A stretch of DNA of 64,000 bases from Candidatus Coproplasma stercoravium (GCA_018713165.1 DVFR01000021.1:1-64000), one strand, 5' to 3'. Counted from the stretch's first letter, positions 39,012-50,096 are shown. Translations and numbers: made by a program. The notes: a model not told the origin generated them from the letters alone.

Positions 39012-42000
39012 CGTATGTATTGAAGAACTCCTCCTGCGACAGGAGAACCTTTCTCGATTTGGAGCCTTCGGACTTTGTTATGTAGTTCATGTTTTCCATC
39101 CAGTCGATTATCTTGCACGCCTTGATGTAACCTATCGGGAAGCGCCTCTGTATCATCGAAACAGACGCGGCGTTCGACATTACGCAGTATTTGAGCGCCC
39201 TTATGAAGGTATCGTCAATCTTGGTCTCCTCAGTGCTTTCGGAGTCGGAAATGCCTGCCGCCTGCTCGGGCTCCTCAACCTTGTTGATAAAGTCGGAAAC
39301 GCTTTGGTCGAAATAGGTTTCGTTGTTCTGTTTGATAAAGTCGGTAACCCTCTGCACTTCGGGGGTATCGACGAAACAGCCCTGGATACGCATGAGCTCG
39401 GGGCGCTCCGCCGAACGGAAGTACATATCGCCCTTTCCGAGGAGTTTTTCGGCGCCGCCGACGTCGAATATCGTGCGGGAGTCGTCGAACGAGCCTACTT
39501 TGAAGCCTATACGCGTAGGCAGGTTGGATTTTATAAGACCTGTAATGCAGTCTACCGAGGGGCGCTGTGTGGCGAGAATGAGGTGAATGCCCGCCGCGCG
39601 CGCCTTTTGCACGAGCTTTATAATTCTGCTCTCTATATCCTTCTTTGCCTGGAGCATCAAATCGCCGAACTCGTCGAGCACTATCACGATTTTGGGGAGC
39701 TTCTCCTGCCCCTCCTCCAAGTGGCTGTTGTACTCGTTGATGTCTTTGGTGGCAATCTTGATATGCCCCTTTGCGTTTGCGCCCGTTTCGGTCATGTCCT
39801 TGAACAGGGTATATCTGCGCTCCATCTCCTTTATTGCCCAGTTGAGCGCTTTTATTGCCTTGTCTACGTCGTAGATAATTTCGTTTATCATGAGGTGGGG
39901 CAGCTTGTCGTAGCTTATGAACTCAACCTGTTTGGGGTCGACAAGGATAAAGCGGAGCTCTTCGGGGCCGTACTTATACAAAAGACTGATAAGGAGCGAG
40001 CTTAAACATATCGATTTACCGCTGCCCGTAGTACCTGCGACGAGCAGGTGGGGCATCTTTGTTATGTCGGGGCAGATGCAGGCGCCTTCGACGTTTTTGC
40101 CGAGCGCAAAGGTGAGCGAATTTGTCTTTGCGTTGGAATATGCCGTAGAGCGCATCATCGTTTTGAGCCCGACCGTTGCGCGCTTTGCGTTGGGCACCTC
40201 TATAGAGAGCGCGCCCTTGGAATAGTTGAGGTAGGCGTTCACGTTCTCCTTTTTCAGCGCCATGGCAATGGACTCCCTGTAACGCAGGGAGGTCTTTATG
40301 TTGGTTCTGTCGAGAATTATTACGTCGAAACGTGTTATGGCAGGGCCTACCACCACGTCGGAAATTTCGCAGCCTATTCTGAATCCTTCGAGAGTTTCGA
40401 CGATTATGCGCTTGCTCTCCTCAATTTCGGCGGTATCCGCCGCGTTGTATTCGGGGTAGTCGTCGAGAAGGTCGAGCGAAGGGCGCACGTATTTCTTCCA
40501 TACATGGGGCGGCTTTTTCTCCTCCTCGGGCTGTGCCGCCGCAGGTTCCGCAGGCTTTATATCGCGCGGTACGGAAGGCTGAACGGGCGCCGCGGAGTCG
40601 CGCATTGCAGGCTCGCGGACTATTTGTTCGCGCAATACGGGTTCGGAAGGAGTCGTACTCTGAACAGGGGGCTCCTCTCCCCTTCTGCCGCCGAATATGG
40701 GCGGCTCGCCCAAGCTGCTTTCGTCGTCAAACAGGTTGGCGTTGCTCCTGCGCGAAGATAGCCTGGATATGTCGGGCTCGATTCTGTTATCCCCGCCCAG
40801 ACGGGAATTAGACGAAGAAAAGAGCGAAGAAATGTCGTTGGAAGGCGCGGCATTGTCGGAAAAGCTTTCGCCTCTGCCGCGGCCGAAATCGGACAGTTCC
40901 CTGCCTCTGGATAAATCGGATGAGGGCTGCGCCCCGCTCTCGGCAGGGGGAGAAACCTCATCGCTCCTGTAAGAGATATCGTCGGAGGGTTCGCCGAAGC
41001 CGACCACCCTGCGTTCGGTATCGCCCCGCCTCAAATCGCCGTCGACAGATGAATCTCCGACGGACGAATCGTCGGTGCGCGCGTCGTTTTCTTCGTTCCC
41101 GCGTGAAAAATCGAGTCTTGAAAAATCGGTGCGGGCGCGCTCGGAATCGTCGCGGGACATATCGGAAAGAAAACTGTCCCTGCGGGAGAGCTCGGAATCG
41201 GAACGGCGGTCGGAAGAGGGAAAGAGCGTATCGTCGAGCCTGCGCGAATCGCGACGGCCGAACTGCTCCGCGGGGGCGTCAGACGAAGGCTGTACGCTCT
41301 CCGTCGTACCGCCAAGCGGTTGCGTTCCGCCGAAAGAAGGCTCGCCGTAATCGAGTTCGTCGCGCTGGTCGAACTCCGTTTCGGGCGCGCCGAAATCGGG
41401 TTCTTCGGAAGAATAACTTCCGCTTTCGGAAACGTCCGCCGCAGGGTACGAATCTGCGGACGGCGTCTCGGGCGCGGTATATGGCGAAGTCGTCTGAGGA
41501 GCCTGCGCCGCATTCTGCGCGCTGTCGTCCTCGAGCTTCTGCGCGGGCGCCGCGCCGTAGAGCACGTCGGGCACGGAGTTAGTCTGCCGCTGAACGCTCT
41601 GCTGGTATGCCGAGGTATAAGTCGTCGGCTCTATGGTCGTCCCCTTCGGCTTTGACTTGCCGTCGGAGAAACCTCTCAGATAGTCGTTATCGTTTCTTAT
41701 GGGATGATTGAAATAAGAATTTTCGTCGAAAATGCCGTTCCTTCTGTAACTTTCTGCGGCAAATTCGTCGCGCTCGAATAAAATTTTCCTGCCGAGCTTT
41801 TTGGGAGAGAACTTGTCCTCTTCCTCCTCTTCTGCAGCATTACGCTGCGCATAATACTGCGCGAACGGGTCGGAATAAGTCTGCGCGGGCTGGGGTACGG
41901 GCTCCGCACGCGAAGGAAACTGCTCCTGCCCGGGCTGAACATACCCCTGCGAATGGTCGGCGTAGTTGTTCGCATAGTCGTTTGAATAAGCTCCGTCCGC

Positions 42001-42711
42001 AGGAGCGTACTGCGGCTGAACGGGACGGGCGGGATACTGCTGACCCGAAGGATATGCGGTATCCTGATACTGCTGCGCTTCGGGGCTTGCGGCATAATTT
42101 TCATTGCCGTAACCCGTATCGGAACGGTCGGCAGCGACCTCGTTTGCGGCATATGCCTCCGCATTGCCCTTTACGCTTTTGCCGTAGTGTTTGCGGAAGG
42201 ACTGCACGGTGAAATACCCGCCGAGCACGGCGAGAATGGCGAAAATTATATATGCGCCCACAAACGTAGTGACGAGCGCTACGGGATAGACGAGTATCGC
42301 CGACAGCACGCCGCCTAACGTGTATGAGGGGAATCCCTCCGCCGCAATAAGATAGCACTGCGATATGTAGCTGCCGTCGAGCACGAAATTGCGGGTGGAA
42401 ACGGCGTGGAAAAGCAGAAAGAGCGCGTACACGGTGAGAGAAAGCATCACCGCGGGGCGCGCCTTTACTTTTATTTTCTTTTCAAATGCCAGCCATACGC
42501 CGAGATACGCAAGGAGAGCCACGACCAGAAAGCAGCCGTAGCCGAAAGTACCGTACATAAACGTGCAGATGGCGCTGCCGAATCCCGCAAATATCGCGCT
42601 CCCGCTGAAAAGCGCCAGAAGCACGATAAAGCAGAACAGAAGCACCGTCATGCCGAGGGTCTCCCTCGTAAAAATCAAAGAATTTCTGTTGCCTGATTTT
42701 TTATCTTTCAC
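38995..42711 (-). CDS. ftsK: DNA translocase FtsK/SpoIIIE with ~550-aa low-complexity linker
   Basis: N-terminal TMs; HLLVAGTTGSGKSICLSSLLISLLYKY; ATQRPSVDCITGLIKSNLPTRIGFKVGS; C-terminal winged-helix region. Confidence 0.95.
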   Translation of the reverse strand: MKDKKSGNRNSLIFTRETLGMTVLLFCFIVLLALFSGSAIFAGFGSAICTFMYGTFGYGCFLVVALLAYLGVWLAFEKKIKVKARPAVMLSLTVYALFLLFHAVSTRNFVLDGSYISQCYLIAAEGFPSYTLGGVLSAILVYPVALVTTFVGAYIIFAILAVLGGYFTVQSFRKHYGKSVKGNAEAYAANEVAADRSDTGYGNENYAASPEAQQYQDTAYPSGQQYPARPVQPQYAPADGAYSNDYANNYADHSQGYVQPGQEQFPSRAEPVPQPAQTYSDPFAQYYAQRNAAEEEEEDKFSPKKLGRKILFERDEFAAESYRRNGIFDENSYFNHPIRNDNDYLRGFSDGKSKPKGTTIEPTTYTSAYQQSVQRQTNSVPDVLYGAAPAQKLEDDSAQNAAQAPQTTSPYTAPETPSADSYPAADVSESGSYSSEEPDFGAPETEFDQRDELDYGEPSFGGTQPLGGTTESVQPSSDAPAEQFGRRDSRRLDDTLFPSSDRRSDSELSRRDSFLSDMSRDDSERARTDFSRLDFSRGNEENDARTDDSSVGDSSVDGDLRRGDTERRVVGFGEPSDDISYRSDEVSPPAESGAQPSSDLSRGRELSDFGRGRGESFSDNAAPSNDISSLFSSSNSRLGGDNRIEPDISRLSSRRSNANLFDDESSLGEPPIFGGRRGEEPPVQSTTPSEPVLREQIVREPAMRDSAAPVQPSVPRDIKPAEPAAAQPEEEKKPPHVWKKYVRPSLDLLDDYPEYNAADTAEIEESKRIIVETLEGFRIGCEISDVVVGPAITRFDVIILDRTNIKTSLRYRESIAMALKKENVNAYLNYSKGALSIEVPNAKRATVGLKTMMRSTAYSNAKTNSLTFALGKNVEGACICPDITKMPHLLVAGTTGSGKSICLSSLLISLLYKYGPEELRFILVDPKQVEFISYDKLPHLMINEIIYDVDKAIKALNWAIKEMERRYTLFKDMTETGANAKGHIKIATKDINEYNSHLEEGQEKLPKIVIVLDEFGDLMLQAKKDIESRIIKLVQKARAAGIHLILATQRPSVDCITGLIKSNLPTRIGFKVGSFDDSRTIFDVGGAEKLLGKGDMYFRSAERPELMRIQGCFVDTPEVQRVTDFIKQNNETYFDQSVSDFINKVEEPEQAAGISDSESTEETKIDDTFIRALKYCVMSNAASVSMIQRRFPIGYIKACKIIDWMENMNYITKSEGSKSRKVLLSQEEFFNTYGDVDD

Positions 42712-42845
42712 TTTAAAAAAACTCCGTAGCGGGAACGCGACGCCCCGCGTTTGAACGAATAATATATACTCTTGATTATTATATCATTTTGGTTTGTTCA
42801 GGGCAACAAATTGAGCATTATTTTTAAGAAATTATATTTTTAGTT

Positions 42846-42909
42846 ATGCGTGCGCGCATATGTGCGCGCACGCATAAAAATTAAGGCGGACTGCATGCAG
42901 TCCGCCTTA
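42846..42909 (-). terminator. Tandem perfect palindromes 3' of ilvC (terminator plus second hairpin)
   Basis: TAAGGCGGACTGCA/TGCAGTCCGCCTTA (42882-42909) followed on minus strand by ATTTTTA; then ATGCGTGCGCGCA-TATG-TGCGCGCACGCAT (42846-42875). Confidence 0.8.
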
Positions 42910-42928
42910 TCGCGCTTAATATATGCGA

Positions 42929-44092
<1,164 letters not shown>

Positions 44093-44112
44093 TCACACAA
44101 AGACGGTTTTTT

Positions 44113-45300
44113 ATGGAAGAGAACAATATACTGTCGCTCACGGTTTTAAGAGGTCTGCTCGACGATAATCTCTTTTCGGCATTTTACGCGGCAAGAGAAA
44201 ACGGGGACGAACGGTACGCCTGTTCGCTCTACGGCGAGTTTCTGAACACCCTCTACTCCGAAGGAGCCGAAACAAACTTCATGCAGTACGTTTGCAACGC
44301 GGTTTTGTACGACGAAAACGCATTTTCGGTATGCTGCGCAAACGGCAAAACGCCTTCGCCATTCCTTATAAACGCGTATCTGCGCGACATTAAGCTGATA
44401 CTTAAATACGTTTCCGAACCCGCGTGCGGGCAGGGCAAATATTTTGCGGCCGGAAAGCCTGCGCCGCTGTTCGACCTTTCGCAGGGCGAAGAGAAATTTA
44501 TTGCGCGGATAAAAAAGTTTTATAAGAGATACGGCTGCGGACAGTTTATAAAATACCGCGCGTTCGGCTATGAAAACGGCGGGCTGGTGCCCGTCGAAAA
44601 CCCCTCCTCGATTACTCTTGCCGAACTTAAAGGTTACGAACAGGAAAAATCTGCGATAGATTCGAATATCGTAAACTTTTTAAAGGGGCTTCCCTTCGGC
44701 AACATGCTTCTGTACGGCGACAGGGGCACGGGCAAGTCCTCCACCATTCACGCAATGCTGAACAAGTACTGGAAGGACGGGCTGAGGATAATCGAACTCA
44801 ACAAGGAAAACATGCTCGACCTTCCGAAGGTGAGGCAGCTCATACTCAAAAACCCGCTCAAATTCATAATTTTTATCGACGACCTCTCATTGAGCGAGAG
44901 CGACGACAAAATCTCGGGACTCAAAGCCGCGCTCGAAGGTTCTGTTGCCGGGAACACCACGAACACTATGATTGTAGCCACTTCCAACAGGCGGCACATA
45001 GTAAAAGAGAGCTTTTCGGACAGGGACAATTCCGTGCACGTGAACGACTCTCTCCAGGAACAGCTCTCCCTTTCGGACAGATTCGGGATAACGGTGCTCT
45101 TCTCCTCCACGGGAAAGAACGAATATCTCGAAATAGTAAAGAGCCTCGCGGCCGACGAAAAGCTCGACGCCGACGAAAAGCTGCTCGCACTTGCGGAGCG
45201 CTGGGCGCTTTCAAAGGGCGGACGCTCGCCGAGAAGGGCAAGGCAGTTCATCGACCTGGCAGTTTCGTGCAAAAAGAAGGGAACCGAAATAGATTTCTGA
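44113..45300 (+). CDS. DUF815-family AAA-type ATP-binding protein
   Basis: LKGYEQEKSAIDSNIVNFLKGLPFGNMLLYGDRGTGKSSTIHAMLNKY (Walker A); FIIFIDDLSLSESD (Walker B-like); VATSNRRHIV. Confidence 0.88.
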   Translation: MEENNILSLTVLRGLLDDNLFSAFYAARENGDERYACSLYGEFLNTLYSEGAETNFMQYVCNAVLYDENAFSVCCANGKTPSPFLINAYLRDIKLILKYVSEPACGQGKYFAAGKPAPLFDLSQGEEKFIARIKKFYKRYGCGQFIKYRAFGYENGGLVPVENPSSITLAELKGYEQEKSAIDSNIVNFLKGLPFGNMLLYGDRGTGKSSTIHAMLNKYWKDGLRIIELNKENMLDLPKVRQLILKNPLKFIIFIDDLSLSESDDKISGLKAALEGSVAGNTTNTMIVATSNRRHIVKESFSDRDNSVHVNDSLQEQLSLSDRFGITVLFSSTGKNEYLEIVKSLAADEKLDADEKLLALAERWALSKGGRSPRRARQFIDLAVSCKKKGTEIDF

Positions 45301-45322
45301 TAAAGATAAAATAACGATAAGT

Positions 45323-45357
45323 TTTCCGCCCGCCTGAAAAATTCAGGCGGGCGGAAA
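45323..45357. terminator. Strong hairpin after DUF815 gene
   Basis: TTTCCGCCCGCCTGAAAAATTCAGGCGGGCGGAAA. Confidence 0.7.
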
Positions 45358-45371
45358 TATTTCATCGGAGG

Positions 45372-45398
45372 AAAACGCGCAAAAAAGCGCGTTTTTTT
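45372..45398 (+). terminator. Second hairpin with T-run
   Basis: AAACGCGCAAAAAAGCGCGTTTTTTT. Confidence 0.7.
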
Positions 45399-45441
45399 GC
45401 TTTAATTCGCTTAAATTTTACAACTTTTTTACAATTTCGGT

Positions 45442-46785
45442 TCATCTGCCCGCACAGTCCCCACTAACTGAGACGATGTCGCGCGCAATAAAATATATGT
45501 CGCCCGCGCCGAGAAAGAGCACAGTATCTCCCTCGCCCGCCGCGGAAATGAATCGCTCGATATCCTCCGGCCTGTCGCCGTAGCGGCTCTTTTTAACCGC
45601 ACGGGAGAGAGTGAACGCGCACCCCTCCTCATCGAAATATTCCCGCGCGGCAAACGTGCGGTAAATCATAAGCCTTCGCACTCCCGAAAGAACATTGACG
45701 AACTGGCCGAACAGATTTTTCGTCCTCGAATATGTATGCGGCTGAAAGACGACGAAAAGTTTGCCTTCGGTAATCTTTTCAGCCGTTTTAAGCGCGGCGG
45801 CAATCTCCGTGGGGTGATGGGCATAATCGGCAACGCACCTCGCGCCGCCGTACTTTCCCAAAAGCTGCATGCGCCTCTCCACTCCTTCAAACTGCTCCAA
45901 ACCGCGCACTATATCTTCGCCCTCCACTCCCGAACAATATGCCGCGGCGGCCGCCGCAAGCGCATTGAAAACATTGTGCCTGCCTAAAACTCTGAGATTG
46001 ACTCTGCCCGTCTCCCTTCCGAAAGCTGACAAGGTAAAGGAATACGCGCCTTTTCCGCCGCTTATTTCCGCAGCGGAAAAATCAGCGTTTTCGTCGCCGC
46101 CGAAGGTTACCGCGCCGACCTCACCTGCTAGCCTGTCGCAGTACATGGCCACGGCGCTGCGCGCGCGGGAGGCAAATTTACGGTAACACGAAAAGAGGTC
46201 GTCTGCGCCGCCGTAACACTCGAGATGGTCGGGCTCCGTGCTCGTAACGACGGCAATATCGGGGCGGAGCGCAAGAAAATTCTTTTTATATTCGCACGCT
46301 TCGGTAATAAACCAGTCGTTTCCGAACGAACAGAAGTTGGAAAACTGAACGGAATTTCCTCCGATGTGCGCGGAAAATCTTCTGCCCGCAGAAGAAAAAA
46401 TCGAAGCGAGCATTGCCGTGCAAGTCGTTTTGCCGTGACAGCCCGCCACTGCAACGACCTGCGAAAAACAATCCGCCACGGCCGCAAGAAATCTGGCGCG
46501 GGGAATGACAGTCTTTTTCAGCGCGCGGGCAAGTTTAAGCTCCTCGTCGCCTCTTTCTATAGCGTCGGTGTAAACGACGGCGTCGTAGCCGGCAAGCGCG
46601 GTCGTTCCAGATGGAAAAACCTTTATGCCGAACTGCCTCAGAACATCCGCGCCCGACAAGTCGCGGTCGCTCCCGCCCGTTTTCTTTTTATTGAGAACGC
46701 AAAATCTGGCGAGCGCGCTCATGCTCACTCCGCATATTCCGATGAAGTAAAAACTGCCAAAATGAGACAAAAAATTATCGCTCAT
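45442..46785 (-). CDS. murC: UDP-N-acetylmuramate-L-alanine ligase
   Basis: FYFIGICGVSMSALARF; VAVAGCHGKTTCTAML; DYAHHPTEI; FQPHTYSRTK. Confidence 0.94.
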   Translation of the reverse strand: MSDNFLSHFGSFYFIGICGVSMSALARFCVLNKKKTGGSDRDLSGADVLRQFGIKVFPSGTTALAGYDAVVYTDAIERGDEELKLARALKKTVIPRARFLAAVADCFSQVVAVAGCHGKTTCTAMLASIFSSAGRRFSAHIGGNSVQFSNFCSFGNDWFITEACEYKKNFLALRPDIAVVTSTEPDHLECYGGADDLFSCYRKFASRARSAVAMYCDRLAGEVGAVTFGGDENADFSAAEISGGKGAYSFTLSAFGRETGRVNLRVLGRHNVFNALAAAAAAYCSGVEGEDIVRGLEQFEGVERRMQLLGKYGGARCVADYAHHPTEIAAALKTAEKITEGKLFVVFQPHTYSRTKNLFGQFVNVLSGVRRLMIYRTFAAREYFDEEGCAFTLSRAVKKSRYGDRPEDIERFISAAGEGDTVLFLGAGDIYFIARDIVSVSGDCAGR

Positions 46786-46870
46786 ACTAAATTTTATTAA
46801 AAAAACTGCCCGATTAGCACGCTTTGTAAAATTTTATCTCGAAAAATATTAAAAATTAACGAAAAAGCTA

Positions 46871-46899
46871 TTGAAATTTTCAATTATTTATTGTAAAAT
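46871..46899 (+). promoter_or_regulatory. Promoter of spoVG
   Basis: TTGAAA-17 nt-TAAAAT. Confidence 0.6.
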
Positions 46900-46936
46900 G
46901 ATTTTCATAAAAAAGTATAGTCTGGAGGTAAGCGCT

Positions 46937-47200
46937 ATGAAAATCTCAGACATACGAATCAGATTAGTCAGCAAGGAGGACAATAAATTAAAGGCGGTAG
47001 CCTCGATAACAATCGAAGATTGCTTTGCAGTTCACGATATAAAGATTATCGAAGGCAACGACGGCGTATTTATTGCCATGCCGAGCAGAAAAACTAATGA
47101 TGGCGACTATAAGGATATTGCGCATCCGCTTAATACCGAGACCCGAGACAAGATAAAAGAGGCAGTCCTTACGGCTTACTTTGACGCACTCAACAAATGA
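46937..47200 (+). CDS. spoVG: SpoVG family protein
   Basis: MKISDIRIRLVSKEDNKLKAVASITIEDCFAVHDIKIIEGNDGVFIAMPSRKTNDGDYKDIAHPLN; RBS GGAGG at 46924. Confidence 0.96.
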   Translation: MKISDIRIRLVSKEDNKLKAVASITIEDCFAVHDIKIIEGNDGVFIAMPSRKTNDGDYKDIAHPLNTETRDKIKEAVLTAYFDALNK

Positions 47201-47241
47201 GCTTTCTTTGGTTTGAACAGACAAAACTTGATTTGTAGGGG

Positions 47242-47273
47242 AAAAATGCGACCGAGCAATCGGCCGCATTTTT
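47242..47273. terminator. Bidirectional terminator between spoVG and ftsZ
   Basis: AAAAATGCGACCGAGCAATCGGCCGCATTTTT. Confidence 0.8.
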
Positions 47274-47357
47274 CATTTTATCGATTTTCTTTTTGCGAAG
47301 TTTTATAACCGAACATAAAAAGGGGCGCAAACTGCGCCCCTCAAATTGCATATGAAA

Positions 47358-48749
47358 TTATTCCCTTCTGCCGAGATTTTTTAAAAGCTGGGCAAATCTG
47401 GGCACGTTCTTCTCGGCGGGACGCTCGATGGTGTCCTGCGCGGGAGCCTGCTGGGGCTGAACGGGCGCCTGCTGCTGCACAGGCTGCTGTGCATATTGGG
47501 GCTGCTGGGGATATTGCTGACCATACTGCTGGGCGTACTGGTTCTGCGCATACTGCTGCTGGGCATACTGCGGCTGAACGGGCGCCTGCTGGGGTGCGGA
47601 CTGCTGAACGGGCTGCTGCGCCTGGACGGGTTGCTGAACGCGTGTAGGCTGTGCCGTCTGCTGGGGATAAGCGGGTTCGGAAACGGAGAGGCGCGAACCG
47701 CCGTATGCAGGCTGGGAATAGTTGCTGCGGTACGTACGCTGAACGTCGTCCTCGCGCTTGCTGCCGCTGCCGTCATAGCCGGGGAATCCCGTCGCGATTA
47801 CGGTGATTTCAACTTCGTCCTGAACGTTCGGGTCGATTCTCGCGCCGAAAATTATGTTCGCCGACGCGTCGACAACGCTCTTTACAAGCTCAGCCGCGTC
47901 GTTAACCTCGTCGAAAGTGAGGTCTTCGCCGCCTACCACGTTTAAAATTACGCCGCGCGCGCCCTCAATCGTGGTCGTAAGGAGCGGGCAGTTTACCGCT
48001 ACCCTCACCGCCTCTATTATTCTGTTTTCGCCCTTTGCCACACCTACGCCGAGATGGGCAACGCCCTTATCTTTGAGTATGGTTTTAACGTCGGCGAAGT
48101 CGAGATTGATGAGAGCGGGGTTGACTATAAGTTCGGCAATGCCCTTTATACCCTGTTTAAGAATCTCGTCCGCAACGCGGAGAGCTTCCTTCATGGGCGT
48201 ATTTTTGGCAACTACCGTGCGAATCTTGTCGTTGGGGATAACGACGAGGGTATCTACGTACTTTTTAAGATTTTCAAGACCCTTAACGGTATTCTCCATG
48301 CGCTTTTTGCCCTCGAAGGCGAAAGGCTCGGTTACAACCGCAACGGTTAAAATCTTCATGTCGCGCGCAATTTTTGCGATTACGGGAGCGGCGCCCGTAC
48401 CCGTGCCGCCGCCCATGCCGGCGGTTATGAACAGAAGGTCGGTATCTTTGACCGCTTCGGTAAGCTCGTCCTTGCTCTCTTCCGCCGCCATTCTGCCCAC
48501 GTCTGGTTCGGCGCCAGCGCCGAGTCCCTTCGTGAGCGCGCCGCCTATCTGGATTTTATTTTCGCAGGGCGAAAGCGCAAGAATCTGACTGTCGGTATTT
48601 ACCACGTAATATTCCGCGCACATAATGCCCGCTTCGAGCATTCTGTTTACGGCGTTATTGCCCGCGCCGCCGACGCCGATTACCTTAATTTTTGCGCGGC
48701 CCGCGATGTTGCTGACTGTGTCGTTAGCGTTAAAATTGTCGCTGAACAT
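47358..48749 (-). CDS. ftsZ: Cell division protein FtsZ with long Q/P-rich C-terminal linker
   Basis: KVIGVGGAGNNAVNRM; ITAGMGGGTGTGAAPVIAKIAR; C-terminal peptide NVPRFAQLLKNLGRRE. Start at ATG 48749 after GGAGG. Confidence 0.97.
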   Translation of the reverse strand: MFSDNFNANDTVSNIAGRAKIKVIGVGGAGNNAVNRMLEAGIMCAEYYVVNTDSQILALSPCENKIQIGGALTKGLGAGAEPDVGRMAAEESKDELTEAVKDTDLLFITAGMGGGTGTGAAPVIAKIARDMKILTVAVVTEPFAFEGKKRMENTVKGLENLKKYVDTLVVIPNDKIRTVVAKNTPMKEALRVADEILKQGIKGIAELIVNPALINLDFADVKTILKDKGVAHLGVGVAKGENRIIEAVRVAVNCPLLTTTIEGARGVILNVVGGEDLTFDEVNDAAELVKSVVDASANIIFGARIDPNVQDEVEITVIATGFPGYDGSGSKREDDVQRTYRSNYSQPAYGGSRLSVSEPAYPQQTAQPTRVQQPVQAQQPVQQSAPQQAPVQPQYAQQQYAQNQYAQQYGQQYPQQPQYAQQPVQQQAPVQPQQAPAQDTIERPAEKNVPRFAQLLKNLGRRE

Positions 48750-48788
48750 TTTCAACCTCCGTTGTACATTGACGGCCGTTTTGAGCCG

Positions 48789-49940
48789 TTATTTGAAAAA
48801 TCTTAAAAAAGAACTGTTTTCTTTGTCTTTGAGCGCCGTGTCCAGCAGGCTGAAAAGCGAACTGAACTGCGGCTTGTCGTAATAAGGAATCTGCGGGGAT
48901 ATTACGCTCACCGTGCGCACGAGCCTGCCGCTTATGTGGTCGGCCGCCCCGCGCAGCGAAAGCGCGCTTTCGCCCGTCATATATAAAGTTTTATAATCGG
49001 TATTCTTTTCGGTAAATCCCCTGCCGCACTCCTCTATCGCCTCGCAGATGCCGTCGAGCCCTTCGCGAAGCTTTTCTTTGAGTTCCGACGCGGGGAAACG
49101 GTACGTTTTGCCGTCGCCGCCCTGCTGTTCGACCATGGCCGCCGCGCCCTCTCTGGCGTTTAAATTGACCTTGCCGAGCATGGAGAGAGCCACGTCGTAG
49201 GGGACGTCAAGCGTCTCCATGAGATAGAGCGCGAGATGACCAATTCCGAGCGAAAAACTTTCGCTGAAAACGACGCCGTTGCCGCAGATTACGCTGTATG
49301 TCGAGGAGATAAATCCGAAATCGAACAGCACTGCATACTCGTCCCTCTTTTCGGGCGGAACGAGATACATTGCCTCCGCATGGACGGAGGGAATAAAATT
49401 AATTTTTGTTATTCCGCCAAACTGCTCCAATGCGTTTTCCACACATTCGCAGAACGCCGAAGAACAGAGATAATGGCACAACCTGCCGCGCAGACTGTCG
49501 GTGAGCATGCCGACGGGCTCAACCACCCTGCGCATATCGGAGAGAACGTAGTAAAGACAGCCCGAGCGGACGAGCCTCCACCCCTTCTTCTGCGGCGGGA
49601 CGGAACTGGCGCCGAGCGCCTTCACGTCGGAGGAGCCCACTTTTTTCATTGAAGAAAAACTAATCACGTTATCGGTGACGACGACGTTGGTGAATTCGCC
49701 GGGAACGCCCACATAGAGCGCCCTGACCTTGTCGCCGCAGGCGTTTAGCGTGCTCTTTACAACAAAGCGGAGCGCGTCTGAAAAACTGCGCACGTCAATG
49801 AGCTGACCTTCGGCATAGCCGTCGTATCCCGAAGAAAATTTACTTTTTATTACGAACGTTCCGTTCACTCCCCTCTCGGCGACGACCGCCGTAATTTCGG
49901 AAGAGCGCACGTCGACGACAGCGACGCTTTTGTTGAGCAT
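48789..49940 (-). CDS. ftsA: Divergent FtsA-like actin-fold cell division protein
   Basis: Immediately upstream of ftsZ; SHS2-like VRALYVGVPGEFTNVVVTDNVISF; DFGFISSTYSVICGNGVVFSESFSLGIGHLAL. Nucleotide motifs weak. Confidence 0.72.
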   Translation of the reverse strand: MLNKSVAVVDVRSSEITAVVAERGVNGTFVIKSKFSSGYDGYAEGQLIDVRSFSDALRFVVKSTLNACGDKVRALYVGVPGEFTNVVVTDNVISFSSMKKVGSSDVKALGASSVPPQKKGWRLVRSGCLYYVLSDMRRVVEPVGMLTDSLRGRLCHYLCSSAFCECVENALEQFGGITKINFIPSVHAEAMYLVPPEKRDEYAVLFDFGFISSTYSVICGNGVVFSESFSLGIGHLALYLMETLDVPYDVALSMLGKVNLNAREGAAAMVEQQGGDGKTYRFPASELKEKLREGLDGICEAIEECGRGFTEKNTDYKTLYMTGESALSLRGAADHISGRLVRTVSVISPQIPYYDKPQFSSLFSLLDTALKDKENSSFLRFFK

Positions 49941-50096
49941 AGCAACTCCGTTAATCTTATTTGCGTAATTTTTTCTTATGCCACTATATATCGATTATAT
50001 AATAAGGTCGCGCAAAAGTCAAGAAAATAATTTAAAAAAGTAAAGTTTGGGGCGGGGATATGCCGCAAATACCGCATTTTTTTATGTTTTTTAAAA

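Noticed and set aside
38851-40005. 384-aa plus-strand ORF opposite rimO/ftsK
   Set aside because: Shadow of conserved FtsK motor and RimO coding sequence.
40920-41582. Arg-rich 220-aa ORF opposite the FtsK linker
   Set aside because: Product of reading the S/D/E-rich linker codons on the other strand; no independent support.
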